Shown here one piece after another: positions 7,880 to 16,070 of a stretch of 45,942 nt of DNA; the first letter of the stretch is position 1, and every line of letters begins with the position of its first letter. Location of the stretch: contig NZ_JPYA01000172.1 of NCBI RefSeq assembly GCF_000750005.1, forward strand, positions 1 to 45,942, read 5' to 3'. A model generated the notes under the pieces. The model saw only the letters and a program-made list of their open reading frames with translations. It searched no databases and had not been told where the DNA came from. This DNA comes from Geobacillus icigianus (lineage in GTDB: Bacteria > Bacillota > Bacilli > Bacillales > Anoxybacillaceae). The translations under genes and the position numbers were made by a program.

Positions 7880-8230
7880 TCATGCTTTTGATCGACAATG
7901 AGTGCGGTTTGCACTTCGTTTGGCTTCGTCGATGAGCTGCTCATCGATCAACTTTTTTGTTTTTTCGATGACCGTTTTTCCGTCCGCCTTGATCGCCGTC
8001 TCATCCCGCTGTTCGAGCGCCAACGCCGCCTTTAGTTCTGCAAACCCTTTATATCCTAATTTTTTGGCGAACCGGACGATCGTGTTCGGCACTGTATAAA
8101 GCGCTTCCGCCATTTTTTGAATCGGAATGTCGGCGATCTCCTCACGGTGTTTGATAATGTAATCGACAATTTGGTCATCCGTATCGTTCAGCTTATCGGC
8201 ATACAGCCGCACCCGTTCGTCAAACCGCAT
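7880..8230 (-). pseudogene. RpiR/MurR-family regulator, truncated after the HTH domain
   Basis: The first 85 residues are the N-terminal helix-turn-helix domain of RpiR-type regulators (IVDYIIKHREEIADIPIQKMA, then VPNTIVRFAKKLGYKGFAELK). Family members continue with a sugar-phosphate-binding SIS domain to about 250-280 residues; here the frame stops after 116 with an unnatural tail. In the next frame the final bases read EVQTALIVDQKHE and stop at 7876, which looks like a genuine protein end, suggesting a deletion plus frame change. The preferred start is the ATG at 8230. It follows a decayed SIS-domain gene on the same strand. Probably non-functional as a sugar-responsive regulator, although a free DNA-binding fragment could still be made. 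Confidence 0.7.
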
Positions 8231-8308
8231 CGGTCTCCCATCCCCCACCATCTTCTCGTTTGCTACTATTTTAGCAAGAACCGATGGCGGTTGGCTACAA
8301 CGCTTGTT

Positions 8309-8424
8309 TCCGACTTTTTGAATGGCTTCACTTACTATATAAGCAGCTTTTTTAGATTGCCTTTCTCATGTTTTAAAACGAGTTCCAAACGTTCGTTCAC
8401 TTTTTGGAAATATTGATCGATCAT
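8309..8424 (-). pseudogene. 5' remnant of a UPF0309/SIS-domain protein with a frameshift
   Basis: From the ATG at 8424 (AGAGGTG upstream) the frame reads MIDQYFQKVNERLELVLKHE and stops at codon 30. Skipping one base in the A6 run near 8347 restores KAAYIVSEAIQKVG, the next segment of UPF0309-type sugar-isomerase (SIS) proteins, which begin M...YF..V...L..V...E...I.KAA..V..AI. After that, homology ends and the RpiR fragment begins. The gene is thus both frameshifted and deleted. The family normally has about 245 residues. Confidence 0.6.
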
Positions 8425-8510
8425 CGTCCATTCACCTCTTAAGCGCTTGATTTTCTATCTCTAAACTAGATTTGGCCCCCAACAGCCGCGGCTGAAACAC
8501 TCCTGCAGCC

Positions 8511-8541
8511 AAAAAAACGGCTTCCTATCAAAGGAAACCGT
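8511..8541 (-). terminator. Terminator of the malic enzyme gene
   Basis: ACGGTTTCCT pairs with AGGAAGCCGT (one G-T or mismatch) on the minus strand, followed by six to seven T. Confidence 0.88.
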
Positions 8542-8566
8542 CCATCAGCTCGTTGTATTTGTTTCT

Positions 8567-10009
8567 TTATTGCCCTGTATACCCACCAACCGGGATGTTG
8601 TCTTTCCGGGCAACGCCGGTGCGGTAAGCCGCTTCAATCACCGCCTGGCGGACGCGTTCCACGACTTTGCTGTTGAAGACGCTCGGGATGATGTATGTTT
8701 CGTTCAATTCATCCTCCGTCACGACAGAGGCAATCGCCTTCGCGGCAGCGAGCTTCATTTCTTCGTTAATCTCTTTCGCCCGGCAGTCCAATGCACCGCG
8801 GAAAATGCCGGGGAAGCAAAGAACGTTGTTGATTTGGTTCGGATAGTCGGAACGTCCGGTCGCCATTACGCGCACGTGCGGCTCGGCCAGCTCCGGGTCG
8901 ATTTCGGGAATCGGGTTGGCCATCGCGAACACGATTGGGTCGCGCGCCATTTTTTTCACGTCTTCGACTTTCAAAATGCCGGGGGCGGAAACGCCGATAA
9001 ACACATCCGCGCCGGCGATCACATCCGACAAGCTTCCTTTCAGATTATCTGGATTCGTCATTTGCGCATACTCTTGCCAATACGGATTGTCGTACGTTTC
9101 GTCGCGGTGGATGGCGCCGTGGCGGTCCACCCCGATAATGTTGCGCACGCCAGCGGCAAGCAAAATTTTCGTGCAAGCAATGCCGGCCGCGCCAATGCCG
9201 GTTAAGACGACCTTAATGTCTTCCAGCTTTTTATCAACAATTTTCAAGGCATTGAGCAATCCGGCGAGCAGCACGACCGCCGTGCCATGTTGATCATCAT
9301 GGAACACCGGAATGTCCAACTCTTCTTTCAATCGCTTTTCAATTTCAAAACAACGAGGAGCGGAAATGTCTTCGAGGTTAATGCCGCCAAACGCCGGAGC
9401 GATCGCTTTCACAATTTGAATAATCTCTTCCGTGTCTTTCGTGTCCAAGCAAATCGGAAATGCATCGACACCGGCAAACTCCTTAAACAGCATCGCCTTC
9501 CCTTCCATGACCGGCATCGCCGCATACGGGCCGATGTCGCCAAGCCCGAGCACCGCTGTGCCATCCGAGACGACGGCGACCGTATTCCGTTTAATCGTCA
9601 GCGAATACGCTTTGCGCGGATCTTCAGCGATGGCCGTGCAAACGCGCGCCACGCCCGGCGTATACACCCGCGACAAATCATCGCGCGTTTTCACCGGAAT
9701 TTTCGAGCTGGTTTCAATTTTCCCCCCGATATGCATCAAAAACGTGCGGTCGGAAACGTTCACAATTTTGACGCCCTGAATCCGTTTCAGCGCTTCGATG
9801 ATCAAGTCGCACTGTTTCGTATCAAGCGCACTGACGGTGATGTCGCGCACCGTATGGACTTTGCTTGATGAGATGACGTCAATCCCGACGATGTCTCCGC
9901 CCGCCTTGCCGATCGCCGCGGCGATATCGCTAAAAGAGACGCGGTCTTTTTCAAACTGAAGACGAATCGTAATGTTCATCGCTGCCCCGCCTGGTAATGC
10001 CATACCCAT
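8567..10009 (-). CDS. NAD(P)-dependent malic enzyme with N-terminal ACT domain
   Basis: A 480-residue malate dehydrogenase (oxaloacetate-decarboxylating) converting malate to pyruvate and CO2 in the cytoplasm. Residues about 11-90 form an ACT domain, a small-ligand regulatory module. The catalytic part begins with YTPGVARVC; it contains [14 protein letters not shown], the metal and substrate region [28 protein letters not shown] and the nucleotide site [15 protein letters not shown]. The C-terminal part has [10 protein letters not shown] and [17 protein letters not shown]. The ATG at 10009 has AAGGAAGG five bases upstream; an internal ATG at residue 11 is possible. Single-gene unit with its own terminator. 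NAD versus NADP preference cannot be decided by eye. Confidence 0.95.
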   Translation of the reverse strand: MGMALPGGAAMNITIRLQFEKDRVSFSDIAAAIGKAGGDIVGIDVISSSKVHTVRDITVSALDTKQCDLIIEALKRIQGVKIVNVSDRTFLMHIGGKIETSSKIPVKTRDDLSRVYTPGVARVCTAIAEDPRKAYSLTIKRNTVAVVSDGTAVLGLGDIGPYAAMPVMEGKAMLFKEFAGVDAFPICLDTKDTEEIIQIVKAIAPAFGGINLEDISAPRCFEIEKRLKEELDIPVFHDDQHGTAVVLLAGLLNALKIVDKKLEDIKVVLTGIGAAGIACTKILLAAGVRNIIGVDRHGAIHRDETYDNPYWQEYAQMTNPDNLKGSLSDVIAGADVFIGVSAPGILKVEDVKKMARDPIVFAMANPIPEIDPELAEPHVRVMATGRSDYPNQINNVLCFPGIFRGALDCRAKEINEEMKLAAAKAIASVVTEDELNETYIIPSVFNSKVVERVRQAVIEAAYRTGVARKDNIPVGGYTGQ

Positions 10010-10185
10010 CGTCCTTCCTTTTCTCTATATTTTGTAAATGGTCTACGGTACAAATGTTATCTTATGAGCGCCAAAAAGACAACCCTTATTGTTCGAACAA
10101 GCCAAACGGATGCTGGCGTGACAGGCAAAGCGGCCAGCGCAGAAACAAGCCCACTTTGGCTGCATCAGTCGGTAGGAGTTTCACG

Positions 10186-10222
10186 AAAAAAAAGCGGCCT
10201 TCCCGGATGCAGGAAGACCGCT
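10186..10222 (-). terminator. Terminator of the DJ-1/PfpI gene
   Basis: AGCGGTCTTCC pairs with GGAAGGCCGCT on the minus strand with a T8 tail. It starts ten bases past the stop codon. Confidence 0.92.
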
Positions 10223-10231
10223 GCCTTTCCG

Positions 10232-10783
10232 CTATTGAAGCAGGCGGAGAAACTCGCGCATAAACGCCGGCAAATCCGGCCACGCATGGGCGGAAACAAG
10301 GTTGCCGTCGACATGCACCGTACGGTCGGACACATACGTTGCTCCGAGCGCTTCAACCCCCGGTTTGCAGGCGATATACGCCGTCAAGCTCCGCCCTTTC
10401 AGCACCTCCGGCATCGTCTCAAAAATGAGCGAAGCATGGCAAATCGCCGCGATCGGCTTATTCGCCTCAAAGAAATGACGGACGATGCGCTGCACATTTT
10501 CATCAAGGCGAATGTATTCCGGCGCCCGCCCGCCCGGAATGACTAACGCATCGTATTCGGTCGGGTCGATCTCGGTAAACGAGGCATGGGCGTCGATCAA
10601 ATAGGCTTGTTTTTCCACGTACGTATCCCAGTCGGCAAAATCATGGACAACGGTGTGCAGTTTCTTTTTCTTCGGCGCGGCAATCGTTACGTCATGCCCT
10701 TCCTCCAACAAACGATAATACGGATAATACACCTCCAGCGCCTCAACAGCGTCGCCGGTGATGATCAACACTTTTTTGCTCAT
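10232..10783 (-). CDS. DJ-1/PfpI family protein
   Basis: A 183-residue cytoplasmic protein of the DJ-1/PfpI superfamily. It has an N-terminal KKVLIITGDAVEALEV with the conserved acidic residue (Glu17), VIPGGRAPEYIR around residues 81-92, and the nucleophile elbow AAICHAS with Cys115 and His116. The family includes glyoxalase-like and stress-related hydrolases; the exact activity is open. An AAGGGGGGCG ribosome site precedes the ATG. It is divergent from the sirtuin gene, with 150 bp between their starts. Confidence 0.92.
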   Translation of the reverse strand: MSKKVLIITGDAVEALEVYYPYYRLLEEGHDVTIAAPKKKKLHTVVHDFADWDTYVEKQAYLIDAHASFTEIDPTEYDALVIPGGRAPEYIRLDENVQRIVRHFFEANKPIAAICHASLIFETMPEVLKGRSLTAYIACKPGVEALGATYVSDRTVHVDGNLVSAHAWPDLPAFMREFLRLLQ

Positions 10784-10933
10784 CGTTCTCGCCCCCCTTG
10801 TCCATTCTTTCCTTCTCTTTTATCATAATGGAAACGGACGGAAAGGAAAAGCAAAATGATTGTCGAATCGATAGAAAAAGGGGCGTGTGAAGCTTTAACG
10901 AGGAAGAAGCGCATGATCAAGGAGGAATCAACC

Positions 10934-11662
10934 ATGACCATTGCCTCTTGGCTCGCCGAATCGCGCCGAACGGTGGTGCTTACCGGCGCCGGCATGTCGA
11001 CCGAAAGCGGGCTGCCGGATTTCCGTTCGCCGCGCACCGGGCTGTGGGCGCGTTTTAACCCGAGCGAACTCGCTACCATCGATGCGTTGTACCGCCGCCG
11101 CGAGTCGTTTGTCGAGTTTTACCAATATCGCATCCGCACCTTGCAGCAATGCCAGCCGCATGATGGACATCGCCTGCTCGCCGACTGGGAGCAGCGCGGA
11201 ATCGTGCAGACGATTGTGACGCAAAACGTCGATGGATTTCATCAACAAGCCGGCAGCCGATGCGTCATCGAACTGCACGGCTCGCTCCGAACCGTCCATT
11301 GTCAGCGGTGCGGGCAATCAAAGCCTAGCTTTGTCTATTTGCACGGTGTGTTGACGTGCGAATGCGGCGGTGTTTTGCGTCCATCGGTCGTATTGTTTGG
11401 CGAGCCGCTGCCGGAGAATGCCATCAATGCAGCGTGGGAAGCCGCCCGCCAAGCGGACTTGTTCCTTGTGCTCGGCTCATCCTTGCAAGTAGCGCCGGCG
11501 AACCAACTGCCGCTTGTCGCCAAACGAAACGGCGCCAAACTCGTCATCATCAATTGGGAACCGACGGAACTTGATGATCTCGCTGACGCCGTCATCCAGC
11601 AACGGAAAATTGGCGACGTGCTGAAAGAACTTAACGAACAGCTGACGGGAGGAACGTCATGA
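10934..11662 (+). CDS. Sirtuin-type NAD-dependent protein deacylase
   Basis: A 242-residue sirtuin that removes acyl groups from lysines using NAD. Visible motifs are GAGMSTESGLPDFRS (NAD site), TQNVDGFH, the catalytic-His segment ELHGS, a zinc site formed by HCQRCG and LTCECGG, and GSSLQVAPAN. The frame opens 78 bases further upstream, but the ATG at 10934 has AAGGAGG at the right distance. The stop overlaps the start of the fructosamine-kinase gene by four bases (ATGA), so the two are translationally coupled. Confidence 0.95.
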   Translation: MTIASWLAESRRTVVLTGAGMSTESGLPDFRSPRTGLWARFNPSELATIDALYRRRESFVEFYQYRIRTLQQCQPHDGHRLLADWEQRGIVQTIVTQNVDGFHQQAGSRCVIELHGSLRTVHCQRCGQSKPSFVYLHGVLTCECGGVLRPSVVLFGEPLPENAINAAWEAARQADLFLVLGSSLQVAPANQLPLVAKRNGAKLVIINWEPTELDDLADAVIQQRKIGDVLKELNEQLTGGTS

Positions 11663-12531
11663 ACCGGGAAGCGATGTTACAAGAGGCGCTTCGCTCAATC
11701 GGCGATGATTCACGAATCCGCCATTGGCGGCGCGTATCCGGCGGCGACATCAATGACGCCTACCGCGTCCAAAGCGGCAAGCAAACGTATTTCATCAAAA
11801 TGCAGCGCTTTCCGCCAACCGGCTTTTTCACCGCCGAACAAGCAGGATTGGAACGGCTTCGCCAGGCGGACGCCATCCACGTCCCGGCTGTCTTTGGCGT
11901 GGGGGAAGCAAACGGATGGGGCTGGCTTGTCCTCGAGTGGATTGAAGGAACAGAAACAGCGCAGACGGCCAAACAGCTCGGGCGCGGCCTCGCCCGCCTC
12001 CATCGATGCCGCGGGCCGGCGTTCGGGCTCGACCACGATACATATATCGGGACGCTGCCACAACGAAACGGCTGGTACGGCCGCTGGCTTGACTATTACC
12101 GCGATGCCCGACTCGCCCCGCAAATGAAACGGGCGGCGGCAAACGGCCTCCTGCCCGCCGAGCGACAAAGAAAGTTGGAGCGGCTGCTTGAGCGGCTTGA
12201 CCGCTGGATTCCAAACGATTGTTTTCCGTCGTTGTTGCACGGCGACTTATGGGGCGGCAACTGGCTTCCCGGTCCCGGCGGAGCTCCTTATTTGATCGAC
12301 CCGTCCGTGTTTTACGGTCATTATGAGTTGGAGATCGCGTTCACCGAGCTGTTTGGCGGCTTTCCCGCTCGGTTTTATGCAAGCTATCAAGAGCTGATGC
12401 CCCTTACTCCGGAGTATCATGAACGAAAACCGCTTTACCAGCTGTTTTATTTACTCGTGCATTTGAATCTGTTTGGCGAATCGTATGGCCGATCCATCGA
12501 CCGCGTGCTTGAACGTTATGCGGGGGAGTAG
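11659..12531 (+). CDS. Fructosamine kinase family protein
   Basis: A 290-residue kinase of the fructosamine-3-kinase/ketosamine-3-kinase family, which phosphorylates sugars attached to lysines so that the adduct falls off. Motifs in order: VSGGDINDAYRV (ATP-binding loop), YFIKMQRF with the ATP-contacting Lys, LVLEWIEG (hinge), LHGDLWGGNWL (catalytic loop Asp and Asn) and YLIDPSVFYGHYELEIA (metal-binding Asp). Preceded by GGGAGG. It overlaps the sirtuin gene by four bases. A GC-rich hairpin spanning its stop codon (12520-12539) lacks a T run. The substrate range is inferred from the family. Confidence 0.92.
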   Translation: MNREAMLQEALRSIGDDSRIRHWRRVSGGDINDAYRVQSGKQTYFIKMQRFPPTGFFTAEQAGLERLRQADAIHVPAVFGVGEANGWGWLVLEWIEGTETAQTAKQLGRGLARLHRCRGPAFGLDHDTYIGTLPQRNGWYGRWLDYYRDARLAPQMKRAAANGLLPAERQRKLERLLERLDRWIPNDCFPSLLHGDLWGGNWLPGPGGAPYLIDPSVFYGHYELEIAFTELFGGFPARFYASYQELMPLTPEYHERKPLYQLFYLLVHLNLFGESYGRSIDRVLERYAGE

Positions 12532-12552
12532 CCCCCCGCTTGACTTGACCGC

Positions 12553-12636
12553 TCATTCCGGACGCAACACCAGCGTGCTGCCGTTGACTTTTCCTAAACT
12601 TGTTACATGGTACGTGCCGTTGACCCAGTTGTCCAT
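12553..12636 (-). other. Short frame, possible vestige of a gene end
   Basis: A 27-codon minus-strand frame with protein-like composition (NGTYHVTSLGKVNGSTLVL then RPE and stop), no ribosome site and a damaged upstream frame. It could be the last part of a lost gene between the kinase and the DUF2157 protein. I do not recognise it and it may be chance. Confidence 0.2.
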
Positions 12637-12679
12637 ACGAACAGCCCTTTTTGCGAAAACACCGCCTGTATGTCGATAA

Positions 12680-12707
12680 GGAGCGGATGCTCAAGCAGGC
12701 CCGCTCC
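12680..12707 (-). terminator. Probable terminator of the DUF2157 gene
   Basis: GGAGCGG pairs with CCGCTCC on the minus strand, ten bases after the stop, followed by TT only. The weak T run lowers confidence. Confidence 0.5.
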
Positions 12708-12716
12708 CCAGTTCGC

Positions 12717-14807
12717 TCATTCTGCGCCGATCTTTTCAAGCAGCGCATCGCCGTTTCGGCTGACGCGCACATAAGCGAAACGGGCGTCCCGCCACCGTTC
12801 CCCGCTTTGTTCCGGCACGAAATACGATTCAATCCCGTATACGACTTGCGTACTATAAAAAGTGCCGTTAATCAAAATATCCCCTTGTTGCCGCTTAAAT
12901 CCGGGCCATTCTTCCCCATTCACGGCGTACACCCCAGCAAAGCGATGCACCCCATCCGGTCCCTTTCGCAGCGCAACTTTCACCTTGCCGTTTCCATCCA
13001 GAGACGAGATCGTAGAAATGTCATAGCGAAGCCGGATATAATCCCCTTGCAGCACAGAACGCGGATCCACCGGCTCGAGCGCTAATTTTACCACCTGTCC
13101 GTCTCGCAATAGCCGTTCTTTCTCCCATACGGTATATCCGGTAAACAGAAATTGGGCAACAACGATCAACAGGACACCGAAGGAAACGTTGCGAGGCCAC
13201 GCCGCCTCCTTAGGGAAATGAAGCCGATTCCGTTTTTCCAGCCAAACAGCCCAAGCGAGCAACACCACCCCAGCCGCCAACAAACTGACCGATTTATGGA
13301 GCAAGTTCCACGCCAGCTCATAATATTTGAGCACAAAATAAAGAACGGTATACCCCCAAGCAATGGTCCGCTCGCGGCGCCGTCGTTGAAACAAGAAAAA
13401 GGCGAGCACCGCTACCATAGCGAGATTGGACGCCATATAAAGCCCATCAGGTTCGGAGATGTGAACACTTGTCGCAATCCCGAGCGCACTAAGCGCCAGC
13501 ACGAGCGGGGTCGCGGCCGTCTTCCCTCTCCATCGACTGTACGCGTACAACGCCCCGTTCCATAGGGCGAGCAACAACAGCTCCACCCGTCCATTCTCCA
13601 TGTTCCCATCAAGCACTACATACAAATAAAGCGTCAACGCAACCGTCGTCAACCGCTGCATCCCGCGCTCCGGGACACGGATCACTCCCACGGCGAGCAC
13701 GGCGATATAAAGAACCAACACCACCGTCGACAGTTCCCACGTCACCGTCCAGCCAAGCCCGTAACCGATCGCCAGCAGCGTATAACGCACAACGGCGTTC
13801 CAACGGCGGCCGAGCCAAGCCGGAAGCACCAATCCAAAGATCGAAAGGAAAAACAGCACATACGGCGACCACGTGTCCGCCCACAGAAAATACAAACCGA
13901 GCAAACTCGATATGGCCAACGACGAAGCTGCGAGCGTAATCACCGCTTGAAACGCAGCCAAAAACCATTTCCCGGCCCGCGTTCTCGCCGAAAACACTCC
14001 GGCCCGGCGCAAAAAGACGACCCCGCCGTACAGGACGATGGTGGAAACGACAAGTCCGAGAAGAAGCAGCCATGTTTCAAAATGATCCACCAGCAAACGG
14101 TGGTATTGAATGAACAAAAACAAGCCGGCAAACAAACTCGTCAGCAAACCATAGCCACGCTGTTTGGCAACCGAGAAAAAGTAGTAAAGCAGCCCGACAA
14201 GCAGCGCCGCATACACGTACGGCCACCAAACATCGCGCCCGTACGAAAAGCCGGTGATGCCGATGACAAGCAGCCAGCCGTGCATCGCCGCATACGCGGG
14301 ATACGCTGTCCAAGGCGAACGGCTGAAGCGAACGAGCGCGCCGTTGATCGCAGCGAACAGGAGCAGCCAGCCAAACGATGCCCATTCCGTCCACTCGATA
14401 TGGTAAGCGGAAGGAAAATAATAAAACCAGCAAGCAAGTTGCAGCAGCACGACAGCGATGACCGAAAGCGCCGGATCTTTCGTCAGCCGCGCCAACAACG
14501 CTGTCGGCGCCAGCCAAATGAGGAACAACCAATAACTGTCGGCGTGAGAATTATAAATTTGTCCTACTAACGCCAATGAGATGCCAAACGACAACACCCC
14601 ACCGATCAACATCCAGCGCCCTAAAAAGCGATGGCGGCCCGCCAAAGCAGCGCTTGCTCCATAAAACCCCGCCATCATGCCGATACTGATCCCGACTTTC
14701 GCCTCTCGCCCCATCTCCGGCCAGTTGGCGGCAAAAAAATACACGATGCCGGCAATGATGCACAAAAACGCCAACGCATACCCTGTTTTCACGATCCGGG
14801 CCGCCAT
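12717..14807 (-). CDS. DUF2157 / GDYXXLXY fusion membrane protein
   Basis: A 696-residue polytopic membrane protein. The N-terminal 540 residues hold roughly 18 hydrophobic helices, starting directly with the DUF2157-type AGIVYFFAANWPEM. The C-terminal 150 residues are a soluble domain with GDYIRLRYDIS, an exact match to the GDYXXLXY family signature, after an anchoring helix (VSFGVLLIVVAQFLFTGYTV). In many bacteria the two parts are separate neighbouring genes; here they are one chain. Function is unknown. The ribosome site is AAGGGGGAAG. The protein starts close to the membrane without the usual cytoplasmic N-terminal region of DUF2157, so the N-terminus may be slightly short. Confidence 0.85.
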   Translation of the reverse strand: MAARIVKTGYALAFLCIIAGIVYFFAANWPEMGREAKVGISIGMMAGFYGASAALAGRHRFLGRWMLIGGVLSFGISLALVGQIYNSHADSYWLFLIWLAPTALLARLTKDPALSVIAVVLLQLACWFYYFPSAYHIEWTEWASFGWLLLFAAINGALVRFSRSPWTAYPAYAAMHGWLLVIGITGFSYGRDVWWPYVYAALLVGLLYYFFSVAKQRGYGLLTSLFAGLFLFIQYHRLLVDHFETWLLLLGLVVSTIVLYGGVVFLRRAGVFSARTRAGKWFLAAFQAVITLAASSLAISSLLGLYFLWADTWSPYVLFFLSIFGLVLPAWLGRRWNAVVRYTLLAIGYGLGWTVTWELSTVVLVLYIAVLAVGVIRVPERGMQRLTTVALTLYLYVVLDGNMENGRVELLLLALWNGALYAYSRWRGKTAATPLVLALSALGIATSVHISEPDGLYMASNLAMVAVLAFFLFQRRRRERTIAWGYTVLYFVLKYYELAWNLLHKSVSLLAAGVVLLAWAVWLEKRNRLHFPKEAAWPRNVSFGVLLIVVAQFLFTGYTVWEKERLLRDGQVVKLALEPVDPRSVLQGDYIRLRYDISTISSLDGNGKVKVALRKGPDGVHRFAGVYAVNGEEWPGFKRQQGDILINGTFYSTQVVYGIESYFVPEQSGERWRDARFAYVRVSRNGDALLEKIGAE

Positions 14808-14924
14808 ATCGCTTCCCCCTTGTCACTGGTTTTTTCTATAAAAATATATGCAGAAAAAGCTGTCTAGAAGACCGTTGAAAATACGCCTTATTTCCTCGCA
14901 CGTTTCCAGCTGCTGCCGGTTCGC

Positions 14925-15061
14925 TAGGATGCCGGTGATTTAAGGAAGCAGGTCCCTTACCAACCTCGTTTCTCAAATAGAAAAGCCTTGTCGCATCAGG
15001 ATCGTCTTTCAAACGCTCCCCCATTGCTCAAAAGAAATAACCGTTTTTCGCCAGCCCCCTA
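14925..15061 (-). repeat. Dispersed repeat family, copy A
   Basis: Read on the minus strand, the unit opens with CTGGCGAAAAACGG at 15054-15041; exactly 30 nt after the core C there is an ATG (15024) opening a 62-codon frame with RLFYLRNE and SLNHRHPS. Copies B (24562-24714) and C (29884-30022) share the core, the spacing and this frame pattern; fragment D (35786-35829) shares a 31-nt block with two differences. No ribosome site precedes the ATG, so translation is doubtful. The rest of the 14808-15199 gap holds only the hairpin described separately. Confidence 0.75.
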
Positions 15062-15075
15062 GAAGGCTCGCGGAT

Positions 15076-15129
15076 AGGGTGGTGCTCCAACAGCGCTTCT
15101 TAAGCTGACACTGTCGGAAACACCACCCT
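15076..15129 (-). repeat. Long imperfect hairpin beside repeat copy A
   Basis: AGGGTGGTG and CACCACCCT form a 9-bp outer stem, and CCGACAG with CTGTTGG forms an inner stem on the minus strand (one G-T pair). No T run follows, so it is not a classical terminator. It sits next to the left edge of repeat copy A and may belong to the same element. Confidence 0.6.
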
Positions 15130-15199
15130 CTTTCTCCGTTTTGTTTTCCAACGGTTGTTTGTCACCAGTCTTCTCGGTTCCTGCTTGCGATGAAGAACA

Positions 15200-15904
15200 T
15201 TACAGTTGGAGATGATGTTTTAAGTGGAAAATTTCCATATCATGCTCGGCCACTTTTTTTATCAAATAATCGATGGATGTTTGCTTGGAAGAGAATTCGC
15301 GCGAAGCCAGATCAAGAGCGGCCTGATGCTTATGAAGCATGTTCTCGATGTGGCGAAAGTGGCTCCGCATTTCTGTTGCAAGGTTGTCCACTTTTTCTTC
15401 GACCCGTTCAACTTTCACTTCAAGCCGTTGTTGTCCTTCTTTGAGCGTTTGCACGTCGCCTTTGACCACGTCCATGTCCGCTTTCAGCGTTTGCACGTCG
15501 CCTTTGACCACGTCCATGTCCGCTTTCAGCGTTTGCACGTCGCCTTTGACCATGTCCATGTCCGCTTTCAACGTTTGCACATCGCCTTTGACCATGTCCA
15601 TGTCTGCTTTCAACGTTTGCACATCGCCTTTGACCATGTCCATGTCCGCTTTTAATGTGCGCACATCCTCTTCCACTCGGTCAAGTCGCTGTTCCAAGCG
15701 GGCTTGTCCCTCTTGCAACAACTGCACTTCACCTTCCAAGCGCGCCTGTCCTTCTTTCAGCGCTTGGATCTCAATTTCCAAACGCACTTGTCCTTCTTGA
15801 AGGGCCCGGACATCGCCTTCGATCCGATCGAGCCGCATGTGGATCGGATTCAACTTTTGGTCAAGCAATTCAGCCATTAGTTGCACGAGTTCGGCTTGAC
15901 TCAT
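15200..15904 (-). CDS. Coiled-coil protein with 14-residue repeats
   Basis: A 234-residue protein predicted to be nearly all coiled coil. After an N-terminal MSQAELVQLMAELLDQKL segment, three related units of the form EGQ.RLE..(V/I) are followed by five near-identical 14-residue units of the form DVQTLKADMDMVKG, i.e. two heptads each with hydrophobic residues at a and d positions. The C-terminal 70 residues (EMRSHFRHIENMLHKHQAALD onward) are non-repetitive. Such proteins are frequent in Geobacillus relatives as hypothetical proteins; I know no function. A strong AAAGGAGGTG ribosome site precedes the ATG. Confidence 0.85.
   Translation of the reverse strand: MSQAELVQLMAELLDQKLNPIHMRLDRIEGDVRALQEGQVRLEIEIQALKEGQARLEGEVQLLQEGQARLEQRLDRVEEDVRTLKADMDMVKGDVQTLKADMDMVKGDVQTLKADMDMVKGDVQTLKADMDVVKGDVQTLKADMDVVKGDVQTLKEGQQRLEVKVERVEEKVDNLATEMRSHFRHIENMLHKHQAALDLASREFSSKQTSIDYLIKKVAEHDMEIFHLKHHLQL
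15446..15655 (-). repeat. 42-bp in-frame tandem repeat, five copies
   Basis: Five consecutive 42-bp units inside the coiled-coil gene, differing by a few silent or Met/Val changes. Each encodes two heptads, so copy-number changes would lengthen or shorten the rod without breaking the register. Confidence 0.95.
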
Positions 15905-16026
15905 CGTTTCTCACCTCCTTTCCTCCATTGTATCATGGTCCCACACAACGTCATAGTATAGAAAAAGAGATTTTCTGCGCCTTTTCGACAAGACGAGACG
16001 CTAGATCAAGCCGATGAATCGGCTTC

Positions 16027-16067
16027 ATCATCAAATCACTATGGGGCAAAAGTGATTTTTTGATGAT
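16027..16067. repeat. Inverted repeat between the PAP2 and coiled-coil genes
   Basis: ATCATCAAATCACT pairs with AGTGATTTTTTGATGAT around a ten-base loop, and a second small hairpin (AAGCCGAT with ATCGGCTT) lies just before it at about 16010-16027. It follows the PAP2 stop by four bases and may act as its terminator, although the T run is inside the stem. Confidence 0.5.
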
Positions 16068-16070
16068 CAG

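Noticed and set aside
8436..8452. CcpA cre site (CAAGCGCTT core) before the SIS relic
   Set aside because: The palindromic core is present but flanking consensus bases do not fit well enough.
12404..12832. A 142-codon minus-strand frame between the kinase and the DUF2157 protein
   Set aside because: It overlaps the ends of both real genes in other frames and has shadow-type composition rich in Arg and Cys.
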